Of a stretch of 15,761 nucleotides of DNA, positions 1-8,760 are shown piece after piece. The DNA comes from JANNOG01 sp050329415 (GTDB lineage: Bacteria; Actinomycetota; Actinomycetes; Actinomycetales; JBBAYJ01): positions 1 to 15,761 of the forward strand of contig JBHJOS010000140.1 in NCBI GenBank assembly GCA_050329415.1. The letters are read 5' to 3'. The translations under genes and the position numbers were made by a program. How positions within the stretch are numbered: position 1 is the stretch's first letter; each line of letters opens with the position of its first letter. The notes under the pieces are model-generated. The model saw only the letters and a program-made list of their open reading frames with translations. It searched no databases and had not been told where the DNA came from.

Positions 1-611
1 AAGATGAACCGGTGGGCGTTGACGATCGCCGCCGGACCGAAGTACTGGCCGTCCACCCAATAGACCGGGCACGAGGTCGTGCACGCGGCGCAGAGGATGC
101 ACTTCGTCGTGTCGTCGTAGCGCTCGCGGTCGGCCTGGGACTGCACCCGTTCCCGGGTCGGCTCGTTGCCGCGGGTGATGAGGAAGGGCATGACCTCGCG
201 GTAGGCGGCGAAGAACGGCTCCATGTCGACGACCAGGTCCTTCTCGACCGGCAGGCCCTTGATCGGCTCGACGGTGATGGGCTTCCCCGGGTTGAGGTCC
301 TTGACGAGGACCTTGCAGGCCAGCCGGTTCCTGCCGTTGATCCGCATGGCGTCCGACCCGCACACGCCGTGGGCGCACGACCGGCGGAAGGTCAGCGACC
401 CGTCCTGCTCCCACTTGATCTTGTGGAGCATGTCGAGCAGCCGGTCGGTGCCGTGGGCCGTGGTGCGGTAGGTCTCCCAGTGCGGCTCGTCGTCCGCCTC
501 CGGGTCGTAGCGGCGGATGCGCAGGGTGACGTCGAACGAGGGGATGCCGCCGCCGGGGGTGCCGCCGGCCGGCGCCGGTGCCTCGTCGAGGGTCCCCGTC
601 AGCACAGTCAT
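1..611 (-). CDS. sdhB: Succinate dehydrogenase iron-sulfur subunit SdhB (C-terminus cut by window edge)
   Basis: This is the electron-transfer subunit of complex II. It passes electrons from the SdhA flavin through three Fe-S clusters to quinone at the membrane. About 203 residues are present. The [2Fe-2S] ligands are visible as C79, C84, D87 and C99 in the motif CAHGVCGSD and its downstream Cys; E. coli SdhB also uses Asp at the third position. The CxxCxxCxxxCP motif supplies C171, C174 and C177 for the [4Fe-4S] cluster and C181 for the [3Fe-4S] cluster. The remaining cluster cysteines lie beyond position 1. A 25-residue Ala/Pro/Gly-rich stretch precedes the ferredoxin fold. The ATG directly abuts the sdhA TGA with no gap, so translation is probably coupled. 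It is last in the order sdhC-D-A-B. Identity is certain; only the truncation by the window limits the call. Confidence 0.96.
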   Translation of the reverse strand, partial: MTVLTGTLDEAPAPAGGTPGGGIPSFDVTLRIRRYDPEADDEPHWETYRTTAHGTDRLLDMLHKIKWEQDGSLTFRRSCAHGVCGSDAMRINGRNRLACKVLVKDLNPGKPITVEPIKGLPVEKDLVVDMEPFFAAYREVMPFLITRGNEPTRERVQSQADRERYDDTTKCILCAACTTSCPVYWVDGQYFGPAAIVNAHRFI

Positions 612-2393
<1,782 letters not shown>

Positions 2394-2412
2394 GTGTGCT
2401 CCTCCGCCTCGC

Positions 2413-2862
2413 TCAGTTGGCCCTGCAGACCTCGAGCGTCGACGCCGGGTCGAGGCACGGGTCGAAGGTCACGATGGTCAGCGTCCCCACGGTGATCATG
2501 ACGAGGACCGCGAGGTACAGCAGCCCCTTCAGCCACAGCCGGGTGACGTCCCGGGTCGCGTAGTCGCTGATGACGGTACGCAGGCCGTTGGCGCCGTGCA
2601 GGGTCGCCAGCCACAGCATCGCGAGGTCCCAGACCTGCCAGAACGGGTTGGCCCACTTGCCGGCGACGAAGGCGAAGTCGACCTGGTTGATCCCCTCGCC
2701 CAGCATGAGGTTGACGAACAGGTGGCCGAAGACCAGGACGATCAGCAGCACGCCCGAGGCGCGCATGAAGATCCAGGAGTACATCTCGAAGTTGCCCTGC
2801 CGGCGGGCCCGGGTGCGCGGGGCCTCCAGCGGCGGCAGGGCGGGGGGCGTCGTGACAGCCAC
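2413..2862 (-). CDS. sdhD: Succinate dehydrogenase membrane anchor subunit SdhD
   Basis: This is a hydrophobic anchor subunit of complex II, 149 aa. With SdhC it forms the quinone site and holds heme b. Three membrane segments are visible, at about residues 30-53, 75-100 and 108-130. H89, in the motif LHGANGLR, matches the axial heme ligand of SdhD proteins (E. coli H71). The SDY that follows matches the family's quinone-region motif. The open frame continues well upstream, but that extension overlaps sdhC and does not look like protein. I therefore start at the GTG two bases after the sdhC stop, which gives a short Pro/Arg-rich cytoplasmic leader before the first helix. Translation probably reinitiates from sdhC. 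Confidence 0.93.
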   Translation of the reverse strand: MAVTTPPALPPLEAPRTRARRQGNFEMYSWIFMRASGVLLIVLVFGHLFVNLMLGEGINQVDFAFVAGKWANPFWQVWDLAMLWLATLHGANGLRTVISDYATRDVTRLWLKGLLYLAVLVMITVGTLTIVTFDPCLDPASTLEVCRAN

Positions 2863-2864
2863 GG

Positions 2865-3251
2865 TCAGCCTCCGAACACGTTCATCAGGTGTCGGATCGT
2901 GAAGGGCGCCATCGCGGCGACCCACAGCACGACGACCGCGTACAGCATCTGCCGGTGGTACCGCGGTCCGGGACCCCAGAAGTCGACCAGCGCGATCCGC
3001 AGCCCGTTGAGGCCGTGGTACAGGATCGCGCCCACCAGGCCCACCTCGGCGAGGCCGACGATCGGGTTCTTGTAGGTCGCGATGACCGCGTCGTAGGCCT
3101 CGGGCGAGACCCTGACCAGGGCGGTGTCGAGCACGTGCACGACCAGGAAGAAGAAGATGAGGATGCCGGTGATCCGGTGGAGCACCCACGACCACATGCC
3201 CTCGCGGCCCCGGTAGAGGGTCCCGGCGGGAGCCCTGACGGCGGTTGCCAC
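2865..3251 (-). CDS. sdhC: Succinate dehydrogenase cytochrome b556 subunit SdhC
   Basis: This is the first gene of the sdh operon, a 128-aa membrane anchor of complex II. The motif SWVLHRITG (residues 21-29) opens the first helix, with R26 near the quinone site. H79, in LYHGLNGLR, corresponds to the second axial heme b ligand (E. coli SdhC H84). Because SdhD also keeps its His, a single heme b between the subunits is expected. Three hydrophobic helices are present. The frame is open far upstream, but that part lies inside the neighbouring glycosyltransferase gene in another frame. The GTG at 3251 has an AAAGGA ribosome site about eight bases upstream, and the protein from here matches the family length. 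It resembles the SdhC of mycobacterial Sdh2. Confidence 0.93.
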   Translation of the reverse strand: MATAVRAPAGTLYRGREGMWSWVLHRITGILIFFFLVVHVLDTALVRVSPEAYDAVIATYKNPIVGLAEVGLVGAILYHGLNGLRIALVDFWGPGPRYHRQMLYAVVVLWVAAMAPFTIRHLMNVFGG

Positions 3252-3421
3252 TGGCAGTCCTTTCCCCCGGGTCTGGGCCCCGTCGTTGGCGGGAGCCCGG
3301 GCGTCGTCGACGACCTGCCGAGGATAGGCCCGGCCCCTGCTCCAGGCGGCGGCGGGGTCCGGGGAGCGGGTCCGATGTGACGCACGCGACGGCACCTGTG
3401 GGCGGGGCGTGACCCGGGTCC
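3252..3421 (-). promoter_or_regulatory. Upstream region and probable promoter of sdhCDAB
   Basis: This is 170 nt without a gene between the glycosyltransferase stop and sdhC. On the minus strand a TATCCT hexamer, fitting the actinobacterial TANNNT -10 pattern, lies at 3326-3321. It would place the transcript start near 3314 and give a leader of about 60 nt. No clear -35 element is visible. A GACCCGGGTC palindrome at 3412-3421 follows the glycosyltransferase stop codon, but there is no T-run, so it is weak as a terminator. I recognise no known operator in the rest. Confidence 0.45.
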
Positions 3422-4612
3422 CTACTGCCGCAGCGACAGCGTCGCCGCCGCCAGCCCGCCCAGGTCGATCGTCTGCCGCCGGTCGGTCACGGCGTGCTCC
3501 GCGATCGCCCGCCGGTAGTACTCCAGCAGCTGGTCGCAGACCGCCTCCCAGGACCGGGTGAGCACGACGCGGCGCCCGGCCTCGCCCATCCGCTCCCGCA
3601 GCCCGAGGTCCCCGGCCAGCTCCACCACCCGGCGCCGCAGGTCGCCGTCGTCCTCCGGGGCGTACAGGTACCCGGTCTCGCCGTGGCGGACGATGTCGCG
3701 CGGCCCGCCCGCCCCGGGGGCCACCACCGGCAGCTGGGTGGCCATCGCCTCCTGCAGGGTCTGGCCGAAGGTCTCCTCGGTGCCGGTGTGGACGAAGAGG
3801 TCGAACGCCGCGTAGGCGTCGGCGAGATCGTCCCCGCCGAGCATCCCGAGGAACGTCGGGTGCATCCCGTCGACCGCCAGCGCGCGCTCCACCGACCCCC
3901 GCGAGGGTCCGTCCCCGACGATCGCCAGCCGGATCCCCGGCGCCCCCGCCAGCACGGCCAGCCGCTCGACCCGCTTCTCGGGGAACAGCCGCCCGACGTA
4001 GCCCACGACCACGTCCTGCCCAGCGGGGTCGAGCCGCCGCCGCAGCGCGGCGGCTCCGGCGCCCTCGCGGCGGGTCGGGGTGAACCGCACGGTGTCGACC
4101 CCGCGGCCCCACAGCTCCACCCGCGGCACACCGTGGGCCTGCAGGTCCTCGACCGAGGCGCTCGACGGCGCCAGGGTCAGGTCCGCCATCTCGTGCAGCT
4201 GGCGCGCCCAGTCCCACAGGATCCGCGAGGCCGCGCGCGGCAGGCCGTGGTGCAGCGCGAAGCCGGCGATGTCGCTCTGGTAGATCGCCACGGTCGGCAC
4301 GTCGAGGCGCTGGCAGGCCGCCAGCGCGATCCCGCCGAGAACGACCGGGCTGGCGATGTGGGCGACGTCGGGCTCGAAGTCCTCCAGCGTCTGGGCCACG
4401 TGCGCAGTCGGCATGCCGAGCGGGAAGTGCCACACCTTGAGCGACGTCACCTCCCGGACCGGGAAGTCGAGGTACGACTCCGGAGCCGGGCCCGGGCAGA
4501 TGACCAGGGCCTCGTGGCCGCGGCCGTCCAGGTGGTCGAGGACCCGCAGGACGCTGTTGGTGACCCCGTTCATCGTCGGCAGGAACGACTCCGTGACGAT
4601 GGCCACGCGCAT
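3422..4612 (-). CDS. mgtA: GT4-family glycosyltransferase, probable GDP-mannose-dependent alpha-mannosyltransferase (MgtA/PimB-like)
   Basis: This 396-aa protein has the two-Rossmann-domain GT-B fold of family GT4. The N-terminus MRVAIVTESFLPTMNGV is very like the mycobacterial mannosyltransferase MgtA (Rv0557), which transfers mannose from GDP-mannose to a glycolipid acceptor at the cytoplasmic membrane face. Other visible motifs are the donor-site segment GRLFPEKRVERL near residue 215, the EX7E motif E280-E288 within EETFGQTLQEAMA, and the following PVVAPGAGGPRDIV. The ATG at 4612 is chosen because family similarity begins exactly there; the upstream open frame is composition-driven. It has no ribosome site, but a TAGTGT hexamer ends seven bases before the ATG, so a leaderless mRNA is likely. 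The divergent neighbour encodes a GDP-mannose-forming enzyme, which supports mannose as donor. The acceptor cannot be read from sequence; other GT4 activities are possible. Confidence 0.8.
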   Translation of the reverse strand: MRVAIVTESFLPTMNGVTNSVLRVLDHLDGRGHEALVICPGPAPESYLDFPVREVTSLKVWHFPLGMPTAHVAQTLEDFEPDVAHIASPVVLGGIALAACQRLDVPTVAIYQSDIAGFALHHGLPRAASRILWDWARQLHEMADLTLAPSSASVEDLQAHGVPRVELWGRGVDTVRFTPTRREGAGAAALRRRLDPAGQDVVVGYVGRLFPEKRVERLAVLAGAPGIRLAIVGDGPSRGSVERALAVDGMHPTFLGMLGGDDLADAYAAFDLFVHTGTEETFGQTLQEAMATQLPVVAPGAGGPRDIVRHGETGYLYAPEDDGDLRRRVVELAGDLGLRERMGEAGRRVVLTRSWEAVCDQLLEYYRRAIAEHAVTDRRQTIDLGGLAAATLSLRQ

Positions 4613-4676
4613 GGTCAGGACACTAGTCGGCCGGTCGTGCCGCGCCCCTCGGCCGCGGGGGCTACGTTTCTTCCCC
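4613..4676. promoter_or_regulatory. Divergent promoter region with two leaderless-type promoters
   Basis: This 64-bp gap separates the mannosyltransferase (minus) from the mannose-1-phosphate guanylyltransferase (plus). On the minus strand TAGTGT at 4625-4620 lies 7 nt before the ATG. On the plus strand TACGTT at 4663-4668 lies 8 nt before the GTG. Both fit the TANNNT -10 consensus at the spacing typical of leaderless actinobacterial transcripts, and neither start has a ribosome site. No convincing -35 boxes are seen. Confidence 0.6.
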
Positions 4677-5843
4677 GTGGTCGCCAACCCCGCCCCGGAC
4701 CGCCGCCGCACCGCGTCCGGCCTGCTCCCGGGCTTCCATGCCGTGGTCCCCGCCGGCGGCGCCGGCACCCGCCTGTGGCCGCTGTCACGTGCGGCGCGCC
4801 CGAAGTTCCTCCACGACCTCACCGGGTCTGGCCGCACCCTCATCCAGGCGACGTGGGACCGGCTGCAGCCGCTGACGGGAGAGCGGGGGGTGCTCGTCGT
4901 CACCGGCACGTCCCACGCGGTGGCGGTGGCTCGCCAGCTCCCGGGGCTGGAGGAGGCGAACCTTCTCGTGGAGCCCGCCCCGCGGAACTCCGCGGCGGCG
5001 ATCGGCCTGGCGGCCGCGATCGTGGCCCGCCGGGACCCGCACGCCGTCATCGGCTCGTTCGCCGCCGACCACGTCATCCGCGACGTCCCCCGGTTCCACG
5101 CCGCGGTGGTCGAGGCCGTCGCCGCCTCGCGGGACGACCTGCTGGTGACGATCGGGATCGTGCCTTCGGGCCCGTCGACCGCCTTCGGCTACATCGACCC
5201 GGGGGAGCAGCTGGACCTGCCGGGAGCCCCGACGGCCTGCCGGGCGCGGGCCTTCGTCGAGAAGCCGGACGCGGCCACCGCGCAGCGGTACGTCGCCGAA
5301 GGGTGGCGCTGGAACGCCGGGATGTTCGTCGCCCGGGCGGGCCTGATCGTCGAGCTGCTCCACGAGCACCGGCCCGAACTGGCCCGTGGCCTGGAGACCA
5401 TCGCGCAGGCGTGGGAGACCGACCGCCGCGAGGAGGTCCTCGCTGCCACCTGGCCGGGACTGCCCTCGGTGGCCATCGACCACGCCGTCGCCGAGCCGGC
5501 CGCCCTTGAGGGCCGGGTCGCCGTGGTGCCGGCCGACTTCGGCTGGGACGACGTCGGCGACTGGACCTCCCTGGGCGACCTGCTGCCGCCCCTGGACCGC
5601 TCGTCCGGCGAGGGCGACCGCGGACGCGTCACGGTGCTCGGGCCCGAGGACCGGGTCGTGACCAAGGAGTCGTCCGGCGTCGTCGTGCCCAACGGCGGGC
5701 GCCTGGTGGTCGTGGTGGGGGTGGAGGACGTGGTCGTCGTGGACACCCTGGACGCCGTCCTCGTGACCACCCGCGAACGGGCGCAGGAGGTCCGGGACGT
5801 GGTGGAGATGCTCAAGCAGGAGGGGCGATCCGACCTCGTCTGA
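4677..5843 (+). CDS. manC: Mannose-1-phosphate guanylyltransferase (GDP-mannose pyrophosphorylase)
   Basis: This cytoplasmic nucleotidyltransferase makes GDP-mannose from GTP and mannose 1-phosphate. It is 388 aa, the length of single-domain bacterial GMPs without a fused isomerase. The signature PAGGAGTRLWPLSR followed by PKFL covers residues 25-45. Further family motifs are ADHVIRD, GYIDPG, FVEKPDAATAQ and WNAGMF. The C-terminal part carries the DFGWDDVGDW segment and then a Val-rich stretch. The frame is open upstream to 4356, but that lies antisense to the mannosyltransferase. The GTG at 4677 has a TACGTT -10 box at leaderless spacing and leaves about 20 residues before the catalytic fold. 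An internal start is possible but lacks a better signal. GDP-mannose would feed the divergent mannosyltransferase and mannolipid or mannan synthesis. Confidence 0.9.
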   Translation: MVANPAPDRRRTASGLLPGFHAVVPAGGAGTRLWPLSRAARPKFLHDLTGSGRTLIQATWDRLQPLTGERGVLVVTGTSHAVAVARQLPGLEEANLLVEPAPRNSAAAIGLAAAIVARRDPHAVIGSFAADHVIRDVPRFHAAVVEAVAASRDDLLVTIGIVPSGPSTAFGYIDPGEQLDLPGAPTACRARAFVEKPDAATAQRYVAEGWRWNAGMFVARAGLIVELLHEHRPELARGLETIAQAWETDRREEVLAATWPGLPSVAIDHAVAEPAALEGRVAVVPADFGWDDVGDWTSLGDLLPPLDRSSGEGDRGRVTVLGPEDRVVTKESSGVVVPNGGRLVVVVGVEDVVVVDTLDAVLVTTRERAQEVRDVVEMLKQEGRSDLV

Positions 5844-5860
5844 CCCGCGGCGTCTGCCGA

Positions 5861-5866
5861 TAGGGT
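5861..5866 (+). promoter_or_regulatory. Predicted -10 element TAGGGT for the DUF4190/GNAT/mutase operon
   Basis: TAGGGT fits the TANNNT pattern and sits in the 72-nt gap after manC. A TCTGAC sequence 16 nt upstream is a weak -35 candidate overlapping the manC stop. The expected transcript start is near 5873. That coincides with an in-frame GTG at 5874, so a leaderless form starting 14 residues upstream of the main start is possible. Confidence 0.5.
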
Positions 5867-5915
5867 GCCCGGCGTGCCGGGGAGGGGCCCGGCCGCGCGT
5901 CGCAGGGAGGTCCCC

Positions 5916-6659
5916 GTGTCAGACCAGAATCCGTACGCCCCGCCACCCGGCGGCGCCCCGTCCCCGTCCGCGGGTCCGCCCGCGGACCCGCGGACGGCGG
6001 ACCAGCCGCCGCCGCTGCCGCAGCCGTCCCATCAGCCGAGCCCTCAGCCCACTCACCAGCCTGGCCCACAGCAGCCCTACCAGCCGTACCAGCAGGCCGG
6101 CTACGACCAGCCGTACCAGCAGGCCGGCTACGACCAGCCGTACCAGTCGGCCGGCTACGACCAGCAGGTCGGCTACGACCAGCCGTACCAGCAGGCCGGC
6201 TACGCCGGGGCGCCGCCCTCCGCGGGCACCGGCGGTGTGGACGACCGGCCCATGAGTTCCCTGGCGGTCATCGGCTTCATCGTGTCCCTCGTCGGGCTGA
6301 TCATCATCCCGGTGGCGCTCATCGGGCTGATCCTCAGTCTCGTCGCCCTGCCGGGCACGGGGTCCGCTCCGGGCAAGCGCAAGGGCCGTGGCTTCGCCAT
6401 CGCGGGCGCCATCATCGGCGGCATCCTCACCCTGCTCGGCATCGTGTCGATCATCTTCTTCGCGGTGGCGTTCAGCCAGATCGACACCGACGGCGACGGG
6501 ACCTGGAGCGACGAGGAGATCGAGGACTTCTTCGGGATCGAGTCGGACCCGGGCTTCGATCAGGAGAGCGACTTCGAGGACCTCTTCGAGAACACGGCCG
6601 TCGAAGGGGCCGGCGCCGCGGCTGTCCCGGCCGACCCCGCGGCTCTCGTCGTCGCGTGA
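5916..6659 (+). CDS. DUF4190-type membrane protein with Pro/Gln/Tyr-rich N-terminus and an EF-hand loop
   Basis: This 247-aa protein has unknown function. Residues 1-108 are Pro/Gln/Tyr-rich and disordered-looking, with tandem YQQAGYDQP repeats at 58-96. Two hydrophobic helices follow, at about 115-146 and 160-187, separated by a basic PGKRKGRG turn; this is the layout of DUF4190 proteins. Right after the second helix, residues 190-201 (DTDGDGTWSDEE) form a canonical EF-hand calcium loop with D1, D3, D5, T7, S9 and E12 all in place. An acidic tail rich in Asp, Glu and Phe follows. Both ends should lie on the same side of the membrane. I chose the GTG at 5916 because AGGGAGG precedes it by five bases and MSDQNPYAPP is a common start in such proteins; GTG 5874 is the alternative. 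Its stop overlaps the GNAT start by 4 bp (GTGA). Confidence 0.8.
   Translation: MSDQNPYAPPPGGAPSPSAGPPADPRTADQPPPLPQPSHQPSPQPTHQPGPQQPYQPYQQAGYDQPYQQAGYDQPYQSAGYDQQVGYDQPYQQAGYAGAPPSAGTGGVDDRPMSSLAVIGFIVSLVGLIIIPVALIGLILSLVALPGTGSAPGKRKGRGFAIAGAIIGGILTLLGIVSIIFFAVAFSQIDTDGDGTWSDEEIEDFFGIESDPGFDQESDFEDLFENTAVEGAGAAAVPADPAALVVA
6084..6206 (+). repeat. In-frame 27-bp tandem repeat coding for YQQAGYDQP-type units
   Basis: Units run at 6084-6110, 6111-6137 and 6138-6164. An 18-nt partial unit at 6165-6182 and a terminal 24-nt unit at 6183-6206 follow. The first two units are identical and the third differs at two adjacent bases (AG to TC, giving Gln to Ser). The repeat keeps the reading frame and encodes the Gln/Tyr-rich segment of the DUF4190-type protein. 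Such near-identical DNA units suggest recent slippage or unequal recombination, so copy number may vary between strains. Confidence 0.9.
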
Positions 6660-7024
6660 GTTCCGAACCCGGGCGGGCCGTCACCCGTGACGGCCGCGAG
6701 CTCGAGCTGGCCGACGACCCGGACGGCGGTCAGTACGTCGCCCGGGTGGGCGGCGAGGTCGTTGCCATGGTCGGCTACCAGGTGACCGACGAGATCATCG
6801 TCTTCACCCACACCGGCACCGAGCCTTCGGTCGAAGGCCAGGGTGTCGGCAGTGCCCTCGTCCGGTACGCCCTCGACGACGTCCGGGCGACCCCGGCGCC
6901 GAACGGGGCTCCGCACCGCAAGGTGATCGCCGTCTGCCCGTTCGTCGCGGCGTATCTCGCCCGCCACGCGGACGCCTACCCCGGGCTGGACTACCGGTCG
7001 CGGACCCGCCACGTGACCGACTGA
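6656..7024 (+). CDS. Small GNAT-like protein (YjdJ/COG2388 type acetyltransferase)
   Basis: This 122-aa protein matches the compact GCN5-related family often labelled predicted acetyltransferase YjdJ (Acetyltransf_CG). The acetyl-CoA binding turn is visible as EPSVEGQGVGSALVRYAL (residues 56-73), and the family C-terminal block CPFVAAYLARH covers 94-104. Relative to the family, the stretch between them has a few extra residues (TPAPNGAPH). These short proteins lack parts of the full GNAT fold, and their substrates are generally unknown. Its GTG overlaps the preceding stop in a GTGA, so translation is coupled to the membrane protein. The mutase gene follows after 17 nt. The context suggests co-expression with the mutase but does not establish a shared pathway. 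Confidence 0.82.
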   Translation: MSSEPGRAVTRDGRELELADDPDGGQYVARVGGEVVAMVGYQVTDEIIVFTHTGTEPSVEGQGVGSALVRYALDDVRATPAPNGAPHRKVIAVCPFVAAYLARHADAYPGLDYRSRTRHVTD

Positions 7025-7041
7025 CGAGGGAGAATCGGGGC

Positions 7042-8577
7042 GTGCAGCCCGTCCACGGACCCGACGATCTCGCCCCCGGCCTCGCTGACCGCGTCGGCGA
7101 GCCGGGGGAGTGGCCCTACACCCGTGGCATCCACCCGGGCATGTACACGACCCGGCCATGGACGATCCGCCAGTACGCCGGCTTCGGCACCGCCGCGGAG
7201 TCCAACGCGCGCTACCGGTCCCTGGTGGCCGCCGGGACCCAGGGCCTGTCCGTCGCCTTCGACCTGCCGACCCAGCTGGGCCTCGACAGCGACGACCCGG
7301 CGGCCCTCGGCGAGGTCGGCCGGGTGGGGGTGGCGATCGACTCGCTGGCGGACATGCGGGAGCTGTTCGCCGGGATCGACCTCGGCGCCGTGTCGACGTC
7401 CATGACCATCAACGCCCCCGCCGTGGTCCTGCTGCTGCTGTACGAACTCGTCGCCGAGGAGCGGGGTGTCCCGGCCGAGCGCCTCTCCGGCACGATCCAG
7501 AACGACGTCCTCAAGGAGTACGTCGCCCGAGGGACCTACATCTACCCGCCCGGACCCTCCATGCGACTGGTGGCCGAGACGCTGGCGTACTGCCACCGCC
7601 GCCTGCCCCGGTGGAACGGGATCTCGGTGTCGGGTTACCACATGGCGGAGGCGGGGGCGACCGCGGCCCAGGAGGTCGCCTTCACCCTGGCGAACGCCGT
7701 CGCCTACGTCGAGGCCGCCCGGGAGGTGGGGCTGTCCGCCGACGACGTGTGCCCGCGGCTCTCCTTCTTCTTCGTCGCGCGCACGACGCTGCTGGAGGAG
7801 GTGGCGAAGTTCCGCGCCGCCCGGCGGGTGTGGGCCCGGATCGCCCGGGACCGCCTCGGGGCGCGGGACCCGCGCTCGGCCCGGCTGCGGTTCCACACCC
7901 AGACCGCCGGGGTCCAGCTCACGGCCCAGCAGCCGGAGGTCAACCTGGTCCGGGTGGCGGTCCAGGCGCTGGCCGCGGTCCTCGGCGGCACCCAGAGCCT
8001 GCACACCAACGCCTTCGACGAGGCCCTGGCCCTGCCGACCGAGCGGTCGGCCCGCCTGGCCCTGCGCACCCAGCAGGTCCTGGCCCACGAGACCGACGTC
8101 ACGGCCACGGTCGACCCGTTCGGTGGGTCGTGGGCCGTCGAGCGACTCACCGACGACCTTGACGACGAGATCTCCGCGCTGGTGGCCGCGATCGACGGGT
8201 TCGGCGGGGCGGTGGCCGCGGTCGCGGCCGGCTACCAGCAGCGCGAGATCGAGGAGGCGGCGTACGCGCACGAGAAGCGGGTGGAGTCCGGCGAGACCGT
8301 CGTCGTCGGCGTCAACCGCTACCCCGAAGGCGGGGCCGGGGCGCCCCAGACCGTGGGTGTCGACCCGGCGCTGGAGGCTGCGCAGCGCGACCGGGTGGCC
8401 GCGTGGCGGGAGTCCCGCGACGCCGCCACGGTGGCCGCGGCGGTGGACCGGATCCGGGAGGCCGCCGCCGGGTCGGGCGCGGTCGTCGACCGGCTCCGGG
8501 ACGCACTCGTCGCCGGCGCCACGGTGGGTGAGGTCTGCGGTGCTCTGCGTGTGGTCTGGGGGACCCATCGGGGATGA
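7042..8577 (+). CDS. Methylmalonyl-CoA mutase family catalytic (large) subunit without B12-binding domain
   Basis: This 511-aa protein covers the substrate-binding TIM-barrel domain of acyl-CoA mutases, which catalyse adenosylcobalamin-dependent carbon-skeleton rearrangement. Y45 (WTIRQYAGFG) and R163 (KEYVARGTYIYPP) correspond to Y89 and R207 of the Propionibacterium enzyme, as judged from spacing and motif context. Y199 and H200 (SGYHM) match the catalytic Y243/H244. Keeping both Tyr and Arg favours methylmalonyl-CoA over 2-hydroxyisobutyryl- or isobutyryl-CoA as substrate. The protein ends at the GATVGEVCGALRVVWGTHRG block, so the C-terminal cobalamin domain of single-chain MCMs is absent and a separate small subunit must supply it. 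None is encoded here. The GTG start has GAGGGAG about nine bases upstream and lies 17 nt after the GNAT gene. The exact acyl-CoA substrate remains an inference. Confidence 0.88.
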   Translation: MQPVHGPDDLAPGLADRVGEPGEWPYTRGIHPGMYTTRPWTIRQYAGFGTAAESNARYRSLVAAGTQGLSVAFDLPTQLGLDSDDPAALGEVGRVGVAIDSLADMRELFAGIDLGAVSTSMTINAPAVVLLLLYELVAEERGVPAERLSGTIQNDVLKEYVARGTYIYPPGPSMRLVAETLAYCHRRLPRWNGISVSGYHMAEAGATAAQEVAFTLANAVAYVEAAREVGLSADDVCPRLSFFFVARTTLLEEVAKFRAARRVWARIARDRLGARDPRSARLRFHTQTAGVQLTAQQPEVNLVRVAVQALAAVLGGTQSLHTNAFDEALALPTERSARLALRTQQVLAHETDVTATVDPFGGSWAVERLTDDLDDEISALVAAIDGFGGAVAAVAAGYQQREIEEAAYAHEKRVESGETVVVGVNRYPEGGAGAPQTVGVDPALEAAQRDRVAAWRESRDAATVAAAVDRIREAAAGSGAVVDRLRDALVAGATVGEVCGALRVVWGTHRG

Positions 8578-8760
8578 GGCCCCCCGGCAGCGGATCACGG
8601 TCTCGTCACGACGTCCTCCGGCCGGGCGGAAGTCCCTTCCGTGCTGTTCCGACCTCCGTATGCTCCGCACAGCCGTGGCCCGCGGTTGCCCCGGTCGTGC
8701 TCCATGCCCGACCGGGAGCCGGTGCGGGTGCAGCGCGGCCTACCGACACCAGGAGGATCC
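8578..8760 (+). promoter_or_regulatory. Intergenic region with probable promoter and ribosome site of the nucleoside-uptake operon
   Basis: These 183 nt contain no gene. TATGCT at 8659-8664 fits the TANNNT -10 consensus and would start transcription near 8671, giving a leader of about 90 nt. The -35 region is unclear. AGGAGG at 8751-8756 is a near-perfect ribosome site four bases before the ATG and fixes the lipoprotein start. Small imperfect inverted repeats occur around 8615-8640, for example GGAAG-TCC-CTTCC. None has a T-run, so no clear terminator for the mutase gene is visible. Confidence 0.55.

Noticed and set aside
3360..3415. CRP/GlxR-type operator upstream of sdhC (TGTGACGC region)
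   Set aside because: Only one half-site resembles the consensus; the matching half at the right spacing is missing.
2865..4433. Extended N-terminus of sdhC (522 codons open)
   Set aside because: The extension overlaps the mannosyltransferase in another frame and is low-complexity. Family similarity and the ribosome site start at 3251.
4613..5077. 155-residue N-terminal extension of the mannosyltransferase
   Set aside because: It overlaps the start of the divergent guanylyltransferase gene and has no family similarity. The GT-B fold begins exactly at the ATG at 4612.
3494..5509. A 671-codon plus-strand open frame across the mannosyltransferase and guanylyltransferase genes
   Set aside because: It is antisense to one real gene and out of frame with the other, with Arg/Pro/Gly-rich low-complexity translation. 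It is an effect of high GC.
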